Source of the DNA: Lysobacter sp. yr284
GTDB taxonomy: Bacteria > Pseudomonadota > Gammaproteobacteria > Xanthomonadales > Xanthomonadaceae
Length of the DNA: 64,000 nucleotides
NCBI RefSeq assembly: GCF_900107375.1
Contig: NZ_FNPT01000003.1
Location: 310,001 to 374,000, forward strand
Reading direction: 5' to 3'
The notes below the pieces were generated by a model. It was not told the origin of the DNA, ran no database searches, and saw only the letters and a list, made by a program, of their open reading frames with translations. Position 1 is the stretch's first letter. Each line of letters starts with the position of its first letter. Below are positions 45,959 to 56,000 of the stretch, piece after piece. The position numbers were made by a program, and so were the translations under genes.

Positions 45959-46055
45959 TGTAGGAGCGGCGCGAGCCGCGACCGCGAGTCCGCGGCTACG
46001 GCGAGGGTTTCGTCGAAGGCGCGAGTTCGCGGTCGCGGCTCGCGCCGCTCCTACA
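45959..46055. terminator. 29-bp perfect inverted repeat between convergent genes (REP-like / bidirectional terminator)
   Basis: Bases 45959-45987 are the exact reverse complement of 46027-46055, separated by 39 bases. Each arm begins or ends in the TGTAGGAGCGGCG/CGCCGCTCCTACA type of sequence. It lies between the + strand DinB-like gene and the - strand hydrolase, where a bidirectional terminator is expected. Related arms are widespread intergenic repeats in Xanthomonadaceae and pseudomonads, so it may also be a mobile REP-type element. No other copy was seen in this window. Confidence 0.8.
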
Positions 46056-46079
46056 GGCGCCAGCGCGACTGCGCGGGGC

Positions 46080-46868
46080 TCAGTCCAGGAACCGCATCAC
46101 CGCGTCGCCGACCTGATCCATCTGTTCGAGCTGGGGGATGTGCCCGGCGTTGTCGACCAGCAGCGTGCGCGCGCCGCCGATGCGCGCGGCGAATTCCTCG
46201 GCGTAGACCGGCGGGATCATCCGGTCCTGCCGGCCCCACACGATCAGGCTCGGCGCGCTGATCCGGTGGATCCGCCGCGCCAGCCCCTTGTCCGGGATCG
46301 GCCAGGTGAACTTGCCGGCGCAGGCCAGCGCCCAGGTCTTGCGGATCACCCGTTCGATCGCCGCGTCGCGGTCGCGCGGCACCGCGAACATGATCTGCCC
46401 GACCAGGCCCTCGGGCTGGGCCACGGTCCACTGCGGCAGCTGCGCGGCCGGAATCGACCACCAGTTCGGCACCGGGTGATCGTCGCGCCACAGGCCCGCC
46501 GGGGCGATCAGCACCAGCCGGCGGATGCGCGCGCGCGCATGCGCGGCCAGCTCGGCGGCGAACATGCCGCCGATGGAATGGCCGGCCACCGCGACCGAAT
46601 CCAGCCCGAGCGCGTCGAGCAGTTCGTCGAAGTACAAGGTCAGGTCCCAGACGTCGCGCAGCTCGTCGATCTCCTGCTCGGCGCCCGGGCTGGTGCCGGG
46701 GAAGTCGGGCGCGTAGACGGTGAAGCGCTGCGCGAGCCGGTCCAGGAACGGGTCCCAGTGGCCGCTCTCGCCGTGCAGGAACAGCAGCGGCGGGCCGCTG
46801 CCGCACACGTCCACGCGGGTGTTGATCCGTCCGTTCCACGCGCGCACCACGCGCTGCTCGATGTTCAT
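46080..46868 (-). CDS. alpha/beta-hydrolase fold protein
   Basis: 262 residues. LLFLHGESGHWDPF gives the oxyanion-hole region, the nucleophile Ser lies in GHSIGGM, the acid is the Asp in WGRQDRMIPP, and the terminal His is in NAGHIPQLE. This is a complete canonical triad of the hydrolase/meta-cleavage-product group. The start ATG 46868 overlaps the stop of the upstream - strand reading frame (ATGA); an alternative in-frame ATG lies at 46880. It converges with the DinB-like gene across the 29-bp inverted repeat. It is a second candidate for chain release or product hydrolysis in a cluster with no fused thioesterase. Confidence 0.92.
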   Translation of the reverse strand: MNIEQRVVRAWNGRINTRVDVCGSGPPLLFLHGESGHWDPFLDRLAQRFTVYAPDFPGTSPGAEQEIDELRDVWDLTLYFDELLDALGLDSVAVAGHSIGGMFAAELAAHARARIRRLVLIAPAGLWRDDHPVPNWWSIPAAQLPQWTVAQPEGLVGQIMFAVPRDRDAAIERVIRKTWALACAGKFTWPIPDKGLARRIHRISAPSLIVWGRQDRMIPPVYAEEFAARIGGARTLLVDNAGHIPQLEQMDQVGDAVMRFLD

Positions 46869-47002
46869 GCGCCCACCCATCCCGGCTGCGCCGGCGCCGG
46901 CGGCGCGTTGCGCGCACCGCGCAAGCGCTGCGGCCACCAGCGGTTCTCCCAGCCCTCGTCGTCCCAGATGCCGCGCAGGTGCGGCAGCACCTCGCTGCAG
47001 AA
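46865..47002 (-). CDS. C-terminal fragment of a probable luciferase-like (LLM) flavin monooxygenase, 5' part unreadable
   Basis: About 45 residues reading FCSEVLPHLRGIWDDEGW followed by ENRWWPQ and a Pro-rich end, terminating in a TGA that overlaps the hydrolase ATG. The (R)LFxxEVLPxLR pattern resembles the C-terminus of luciferase-like flavin-dependent monooxygenases; this is recognition from memory of a short stretch, so the family is tentative. Upstream of about 47,000 the sequence enters the compositionally abnormal tract and the rest of the gene, perhaps 0.9-1 kb, cannot be read reliably. If correct, it is another oxygenase tailoring candidate co-transcribed with the hydrolase. Confidence 0.45.
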   Translation of the reverse strand, partial: FCSEVLPHLRGIWDDEGWENRWWPQRLRGARNAPPAPAQPGWVGA

Positions 47003-50000
47003 CAAACGAACGCGCAGGAGCGCCAGCGCACCCCGCACAGAGCCAACCACCAGCAGCACCAGCAGAGGGCCCACCCCCACCGGGCGAACCGAACCCGCCA
47101 CCACCGCCCGCACACGGCCCCGGCCCCAGCCCACCACAAACGCGGCGCCCACCAAGCCAGCGAACCTGAACCACCGAAGCCGCGAACGCACCCGGCGCAC
47201 CGCCGACACCGCCGAGAGCAGCCAGCGCACCAGCCAACGGCAAGCCGCCGGCCCCCGCCGCGCCAACGCGCACGCAACGGCCGAACGCGGCGCCTAGAAC
47301 GAGCAGACGCGACCCCAGGACGAGCAACAGGCCGCGGCCGCGCGCCCGCCCACCGCCAACAGCGACAAAAACCAGGCCCGACAGGCAGCGCCGTCCGGCC
47401 AGCACCGCCACGAGAACGCCCAGAACGGCGACAGCAAACGCCGACAGAACCGAAGGCAGGGGGAGGACAGCAAACAAGACCAGGACGCGCGCCGGCCACA
47501 GAAGGCCCAGGTCCGGAGCCACCCGATCCCCGGCACCCACATCCGCCGCCGCGGACCCAGCAGCCGCCGACGCAACAGGCGCACCAGAGGCAGCGCGACG
47601 CACGCGCCCGTCCAGACCAACGCCCAGCACGCCCACCAGACCGTGAAGATCACCGCCGGCGACGCCGAAGACCACGCCCGCACCGCCACCGCCGCGACCC
47701 CAGAACACGACGCCCCGCAAAAAGGCGCGCAAACCGGCAAGCACCCAAAAATCCCCACCCCGCCCAGCCAGGCCAGCAACCCACACGCCGCCGCGACGAG
47801 AACCCGCCGCCACGCGCGAGGCAAACGCCACCCGACCGGCAACCAGGACACGGCCACCGCCCAGCGCCGCCGGGACAGCAACCCGCCCAGAAGCCTCCGG
47901 CCCGAAAGCAGCCCGCACGCCCAAGGCGGGGGCGCCGACACGCAGACGCCCGCGAACCCGCAACGCGCGCCCGAGACCAGCCCCGCCAACGACCACGCCG
48001 AGAACCCGCCGACCCGCGAGCACGCGGGCAACGCAGACCAGCGCACCCCGACCCAGACCGAGCGGAGGCGCGGCTCCAAAGCCCACGCCAGAGCCCGCAA
48101 CGCCAGCAGGGGCAACAGCAAAACCCTCACCGCCCCCCGTCCCGACCGCGAGCCCCGCGCCCCGGCCACCGCGACCAGTGACGACGCGCACGCAGGCACG
48201 ACCCCCGGGCCCAACCCGCACCGCCGCCCAAACCCGGCCGCCCCCGGACACCACCGCGGACGGCACGACCACCCGCGCGCCCCGGCCCCCCGCGACGAGG
48301 GGGACCTCGCCGGCGAGGCCAGCCACCACCGCACCCAGCGGGACAAGCCAACGGACGGGCTGACCAACCCGGCGGCCAAGGAGGCCACGCTCAAACCCGC
48401 CCGCCGCGCCCCCCCGCCCCGGACAAACGCGCCGAAACGCCGCCCGAGCTTCGCAACCAGCGAGCCGACCAGCGGAAGAACCAACCGGCAAAAGAGCGCG
48501 CCGCACGCGCCAACCAACATCCACCACCCCGACGCCCCGACCGTCGCGAAGCCCGCGCCCATCACCGCCCAGCAACGCCGCCAGCCCACACCCACGGGCC
48601 AATACGCAGACACCCACAGCAACGCCCCGAAGCCGAGCCAGCCAACCGCCTCGAACGCGCCGAAGGGCCCGGCGGTCGCCCCGGCGGCGAAGGGACGACC
48701 CCAAGCGCCCAGCAGCGAAAGCAACAGCCAAACCTTCGGCCCCAGGCCCAACCGCACCCAGTCGGGCGCCGAGACGGGCGCAAACAAACCGAAGAAGGCG
48801 GCCACACACACCAAGCCAACCGCGAAAGAGACCAAACCCACACACCGAACGCCCACGAAAACCCCCCCAAACACCAGCCCCGCCAGCACGCCGCCGAGGA
48901 AGAAACCCAAGGCCAGCATCAACAGGCGAAGCGAACCCACAGCCCGACCGTACACCGGCCGCGCAAAGACGCCCGGAGAAAGCACCCCCAGGCCCAGGCC
49001 CACGCACACCGCACACAGCCGGTCGAACACAGCACCGACAGAGCGCCGAGACAGAACGACCGCCACCGCAAGCACAAGCCCGCACAGACCGGCCGAAAAG
49101 CCCCAGCCCACGCCGACAACCGCCCGCCAGAGAGCGAACGCAAGGAGAAGCACAACGCCCCCCACCACCCCACCCCGGCCCACGCAAAAAGCGCCCAGCC
49201 AGCGGCGAAACGCAAGCGCGCCGACACCGCGAAGCCCCCGATCAACGACCGCCACAGCGGCAGCGCCGAACAAGCCACCGAACAGAAACGACGCCAAGCC
49301 AGCCCCGGAGCGGAACAGCACTACGCCGACCACCACGGCGGCGCCCAGAACCCTGAGCCCAACCCCCAAGTCCAAGCCGCCCCGAAGGCCCGCCAGCACC
49401 TCACCGTGCCCCCGATCGAAGAAAAGAAGCAGCCGAGCCGGGTACAGCACCGGCGCAGGCAGGCCAATCCGACCGCCACGCAGGAAACCCTGACCCAGCA
49501 GACCCAGACGGTCGACCACCTCGTCAAAACCGCCCAGGTCCGGGCGAACCACGGAAACGCCGCACCGACCAGGACCCAGGCCCCCGAGAAAGCCCACGGA
49601 AACCACAGGGCAAGGCAGCAGCGCTAGAACGCGCCGACCAACAGGAACACGCAAGGCTCCACCACCACGCCCCTCAACCCAAGCGCAAACCGGCCAACGC
49701 GCCCGAGCCGCCACCCGAAGAAGGCGGACGCCGGCCCAGCCCCGCCGGCAAGGCAGACCGAACCAACGCACTGGACGTCAGCCGCGCCGAACCCGCCGAC
49801 AGCGCAGCCAGCGGACAGCGAGCCAAAAAGGAATGCAACGGCCAACACCGCCAGGCGAACACCCAGCCGAAACGCGACCGCACGAAAGGAAGCAGACTCC
49901 ACGGGCTCCCCCCCCCCACCCAAAACAGCCGACGCGTCGAGGCCGCCGAACCCACCAACGCCTTCGGCCACGCCGCCACCCTGGCCCCGCCCAAACCCAC

Positions 50001-53000
50001 GCTGGCCCGGCGGAACGGGGCGATAAAGGCCAGCCCAAAAAGCGGCGCAATCGGCACCCCAGCCACCAGACACCCGACCAACAAGGTCGGCAGGCCCGTC
50101 GCCCCGGGAGCCCACAACGAAGGGCCCCGGCCAAAGCCGGCCGAAGCGCCAGGCGCCAACAGGGAAGAGACCACGGCCATCCACCAGAACGTGGCCACGG
50201 GCGGAGAGATGGAGCAGCGGCGACCCGAAACGCCCGGGGACAAGCAGAACACCGACAAAGTCGAGCGCGGGACCAGCGCGCACACAGAAAACGCCCGAGA
50301 CCAGCCGCACGACCACACCCGGGCCAGGAAAAGCCAACCCAGGCACGACAGAACGCGACTCGCAACCCACAGCGACCCAGGGGCCGGCCAGCACCGGCAA
50401 CACGCCCCAGGCCCCGGCCGGCGGAACCGCGAACCCCACGCGCACCCGCGAACCCAGCGCGGGGCAGCCACCGCCGTCGCCAGAAACAGCAGAGCCAGCC
50501 CGCCGGGCCAAGCCAACGCCGGACACGAGACGCTCGCGGCCGCGCACAACCCAACAGACGCGGCACCGGACCGCGGCGACCGACAAAACAGTACGGACAG
50601 GCACGCTCACGGTCACGCACCAATGGCCCCCGGCCCACGCCAACAGGACCACGCAGCCCTCCCCCCAAACCTCCACCACCACCGGCACCACCCCCTCCAG
50701 CGCCAACCCCGCGTAGCCCACCAACCACTCGATCGGCGCCGGGAAGACGAACCGCACCACCACGAACAGCGCCCAGGCCACGCGCTTGCAGGAGTACCCG
50801 TCCCACCCCACCCGGACCAGCCCGAACGGGTCCACCACCGCGACGCCGTCGGCGACCAAGCCGCGCTCGGGCAGGCCCACGTCGGTGAACACCTGCGGCA
50901 CCACGATCCAGCCCGCCCCCCCGACCTTCGTCGCCAACACCAACACCCCGAACACCACCGCCACCACGACGGTCGGGAGCAAACACACCACCCCCACCTC
51001 GAACCAACCCACGACCAGCTCGACGCTGCCGAAGAACGAAGCGAAGAGCACCACCGCCACCACGATGCGGAGGCGGAACCCGGCGAACACCCGCCAGAAC
51101 AGCGGGCCCTCCGCGCCCCACACCACCTCCACCCGCGCGACGCCGAACACCAGCGCCACCGCGCCGAGCAGGCCCCGCGAGTACAGCCCCACGACGAGCA
51201 CGAACACCACCAACGCGAAGAGCGCGGCGAAGGCGGGCACCCCGAAGCAGCCCACGCCCACCTCCACCACCAAAGCCGGGCCGAACGCGAGCAACAAGTC
51301 GCGCATCCTGACCAACAGGCCGAGCACGCCCCGCAACCCGGCCCGACGCAGCGCCGCCAGGATGACCCCGGTGACGAGCACCCGCGGCCCGAACAAAGAC
51401 CAGCCCAGGACCCAGCCCAACACCCGCACGGCGGCCAGCAGGGCGCCCGCGTCCCCCGCCACGGCCGCGCCCGCCGCGACCGCCAGGAACTGCGACCACG
51501 CGCCCAACCGGCCCACCACCGACGCGCCCGCGCAGACCAGCAAGACCCAGGACACCGCGCCCACCAGCCCCCGCCGGCGAACACCCCCGCGACGCTGCAC
51601 CATCAGCGCCGCCCCCAGGGACGGCCACCCGGCCCCCCCGGCCCGCGCAACGAACACCGTCGCGAACAAGCCCGAGCCCAGCATGTCCCCGGCCAAGGAC
51701 AAGGTCTGGGCGACGACCACCCCCAGGCACAAGGCGCCCACGCCGAGGATGGAGAGCAACGGCACCAACACAAGCAACACCACCGCGCCCAGGCCCCACT
51801 GCACCGAGACGACGAAAACCAGCAGCAGCACCACGACCCCCCCGAGCATGCCCCGCCACAGCAGCCCCGAGAACACGCCGTCGAGCAGGCGCACCGAAAG
51901 CAACCACAGCCAGAACAGCACCAAGAACAACACCGACAAGAAAAAGCCCCCGAAGCGCAACGCAACCACGGAAACCGCCACCCCCACGACCAGGGACACG
52001 GCGAACAAGCCAAAGCCCAGGAACCAGAACACCGCCAGCAACAACTGGCAAACCAACACCGGCAGCAGCACCAGGCCCACCAGGCACACCACCGACAGCA
52101 CCCCCCAGAAGCGCAGGACCGCCACCGCGCCGCCCTGGCCGGCCAAAAACACCACCAACCCCCGCACGAAACCCGACATCCAGAAGGCCACCGACGCCTC
52201 GGCGACGACATAGGCCACGAAGCCCACCAACAACAGCCGCACGTCCCCGCCCAGCAACAGCCGCAACTACGCCCCCAGCGCGCCGGCGACCTCGACCGCG
52301 CGCACAGCCAACGCCGCCACCAGCAACATCCGCCGCAGCACCCCCACCACCAAGAAGGACACGGACAAAAACCAAAACAACGCCAACCAAGCCAGCCCCA
52401 CCCCCGCCACGTCCAGGACGAACAGCGACGCCCGCAACGCCACCGGGCAGAAGAACGACACCAGCCCGAACACCACCTCCGCCATCACCGAGAAGAACGC
52501 GAAGTCCCGCACCACCACGGCCGCGCCCACCAGCGGATGGATCACCAACCCCACCACCAACACGCCCAGCCCAACAACGAAAAAGCCGACCACCAACAAG
52601 ACAGAACCCCGCACCAGCGCGACCCCCACCGCGCCGGCAAAACGCAGCGAGAACCACCCGAACAAGGGGAACCGGAGCCCACGCCCAAAGAGCAGGAGCC
52701 CGCAGCGGACCCAGACCAGGCCGGAACCGACGAAGAACGAGAACGCCACGAACCAGGCCAGAGCAACGCCCAACCGGAACTCCCACAGCCAGAACGCCAG
52801 CAAAGGCCCAACCAGGTGGGCGAGGAAGCACAGCGCCAACCACAACAACAACACCAACAGCACCACCAACGCCCACAGCGCCACGAACGGGACCCCGCGG
52901 GAAAGACCCCGCCGGCAGACACGGCCCAACAGCCACACCACCGACACCCCGAAGCCCGAAGAGAGCCACAACAGCCGCAGCGACGCGCCAACCCGCGGCC

Positions 53001-56000
53001 AGCGCCGCGCCCACACCACCCCGGAGCAAGCCCACCCCAACAGAACCCGGGGCGAAACCAGCACCCGCAACCACGCCCGCAAAGACCCCGCCAACCCCCT
53101 CCGGGCCGGAGCGACGCCGAAGACCAACCACGCCGACCACAGCGACAGCCACGACCACACCCACCACCAAACCCACCCCAGGCTGCACCAGACCAGCGAC
53201 CCCCCGAACCCCAACAGCAAGCCCACGGCCGCCGGCAACCAGCAGAGCGCCAACAGCGTCAACCACCACAGCCCCGCAACGGCCCAGCCAGCCCACCACA
53301 GCACGAAGCACAGCAGCCAGCCAACCGGCAGCACCACACCCAGCGCCCAGCGCAACATCATACACCCCCCCAAAAACCACAGCCAGCAGCGCACCCAAGC
53401 GCCCGAGCAGCCCCGCAACCACGAAAGCAGCCACGAAAACAACGACCAGGCCCCGCGCAGCCAGCGGCAGATGCGGCACAACGAACCCGGGAACGACGGC
53501 ACGAAGATCGCCCCAACGACCAAAGAACGGACCACCCCCGCCCGGACCAAGCAGCCCGACAGAAAGGCGGGGCTCACGAGCGCAGGCCCGCAGATCCACC
53601 CGGAGGCCAGCCAGTGGAACAAGCACACACCGGACAAACCCGTCCCCCCCGACCCCGCCGACCAGAACAGGGCCGAGCCCAAGAGCACGGCCGGCGAGGC
53701 CGCAAGGGACCCCCGACCCGCCGCCACCCAGATCACCGCGCGGAACAACACCTCCAGCCCCCACCGCGCGCAAGCCCGCCACAGCGACAACAACCAGCGC
53801 GACGCCAACACCACCGACCAGGCCGAAACCCGGCCCCCCGCCACGCCCAGGACCACGCCGGGAAGCGGAGCGGCCATCCCCCAGGCCAGCCCACGAAACG
53901 CACCCCGACTCAGCCCCGCCAAGAAAAAGACCAAGGGCAACACGAACTAAAAGCCGCCCCCCCCAGCAACCGCGCCGTGGCCGACCAGCAACGCCGACGG
54001 CACGCCCACCAAACAGGCCTTCAGCACCCCCACAAGCCCCCGCGACAGCACCCAGCCGATCCACAGCACCGCCCCGCCAAGCAACCACCACGCCCCCTCC
54101 AGCAGGAAAAACACCACCCCCGGCAGCGCCGGCACCGCGCCGACCCGCACCCACCCGTCCAGCAGCAGCGCCACGTCGACCACGCCCCGCACCAGCGCCG
54201 CCGCCACCAACCCCCACAGCACCACAGACCCCAGACCGAACACGGGATCGATCAGCCACACCCCATCCAGCACCCGCGCCAACGCCGCCACGCACCACCG
54301 CGACAACAGCAGGCACCCGACCGCGACCAGAGGCTCCAACCAAGCCGCGATGCCGACCGCCAAGTCCACCAGCCCCAGCCCCCCCGCCAACAAAAGCAGC
54401 GACAGATACAGCTCCAGCCAGCCCTGCACGACGCAATACCACGACAGCCCCCCGCACACCACCAGCACCGCCCCGACCTACCAGGCCAGGCCGACGGCGA
54501 ACAGCCACACCGAGACGACCACGAACACCGAGCAGACCAAACACACCCCCACGCAAAAGGACAAAAACAGGCCCAAAGGCCACGCCACCCCCAACAGCGC
54601 CCCCCAGAGCACCCCGGCGACGAGCGCGACGCCGAGGAACAGCACCACGACGGCGGCGACCAAAAAGCCCACGAGCACGCACAGGTCCCCCCAGCCGTCC
54701 AGCCCGCCCGGGCCGACGAAGAGAACCACCGCAACCCCGACCGGCCCCGGCACGGCCACGCCCAAGCCCCACACCCACACACGCACCCGGCCGCGAAACG
54801 CGCCCACCAACACCACCACCACGCCCAGAAAGGCCCCGAGGGCACAGCCGCGAAGAAGCACCTCGAAACCCGCATCGACCCCGACCACCAGGCTGACCAC
54901 CACGCCCAAGGCCACCCACGACCCCAGCCGAAGCCCGACCGAGTAACCGGCCGCGCGAAAGAACTCCAACGCAAACGCCGGAAAGCCCCGCACCGAAAAC
55001 TCCCTAAACCCACAAGAAACGACAACCCCAAAGGATTCCAGCAAGCGGGCGAGAAAGCCAACCGCCTCCAGAATCAGCGAGACCTCCACCCGCAAGGCCC
55101 TGCGCGAGGACGCGACGCGCGCGCAGACAAAACCCAGCACCAGGCAACGCCGAGAGCACCCGCTCGACCGCCGGCTGGCGCCACCACCAAGCGACAAAAG
55201 GGGCGAAAACCCACAAACAAGCGAAAGGCAACCCGCCGCACAACGCAGACAGCCAGCTCAAGGACAACAGACAAAACACCGCGACAGCGAAAACCGGCGA
55301 GGTCCACAGCATACCCAGAAACGGGCCCAGGACCGGGTCGCCGCAGGCCGACAACACCCGCCAACCGGCCCACGCCACCATGGCCCGGCCCGAGACCAGC
55401 ATGCGGCACCCGCAACCCACCGCCGAACCCAAAGCCACACCCAACACCACGACCCAGAACAGCAAGCCCACCGAGCCCAGCCACAGCCAGGCCAACAACC
55501 CGCCCCCGGAGCCGCACAGCCCCAACCACGCCAGCCGCCAAGACACCGACCACACCAGGCAGACCAGCGACACCAGCCACCCCAACGCCAACACGAACAA
55601 GCGCCACAACCCCCACGAGCAGCCCCCAGCCCACCAAAGCGCGAAGCACAACAGCGAGGCCAGCGGCAACAGCACCCACACCCAGCAGGACCCCAGCTAC
55701 CAGCGCCAGAACCGCAACAGCAAGCGGCAGACCCGCGCGCCGGCCGCGCCGCGCACCGACGACACCAGCCACGCCACCAACGGCCAGCAGCCGCGCAGCC
55801 AGCGCAAGCGCAGCCGCAACACCGAGGAAGACGACCGCGACAAGCCGGCGCGCAAGACCACGCCCACGACCAACGCCGCGCGCACCGGGCAGCACGCCAG
55901 CACCGACAAGGGCAACGACCTGTCCCACCCGACCCAGCCCAACAACATCAAGCCGAACCAGGCCACGACGGAGAACCCCGTGCCGACCAACGGCACCCAG

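Noticed and set aside
50560-50640. Possible adenylation-domain A3 (TSGSTG-like) motif on the - strand in the tract
   Set aside because: Only the two Gly positions and two Tyr-to-Cys substitutions line up; the Pro-Lys-Gly part does not. Within chance for such skewed sequence.
53947-54468. Possible degraded ketosynthase active-site region on the - strand (GLVG...PSALLVGH)
   Set aside because: Spacing resembles the KS Cys region, but the required codons do not fit either simple mutation or the merge rule at the Cys; too few matches to claim.
49624-54919. Long - strand frames (880 and 1713 codons) that look like hydrophobic or Gly/Val-rich membrane proteins
   Set aside because: The - strand lacks A, so stop codons are depleted and Val, Leu, Phe, Gly, Trp and Arg codons are over-represented; the translations are products of the composition.
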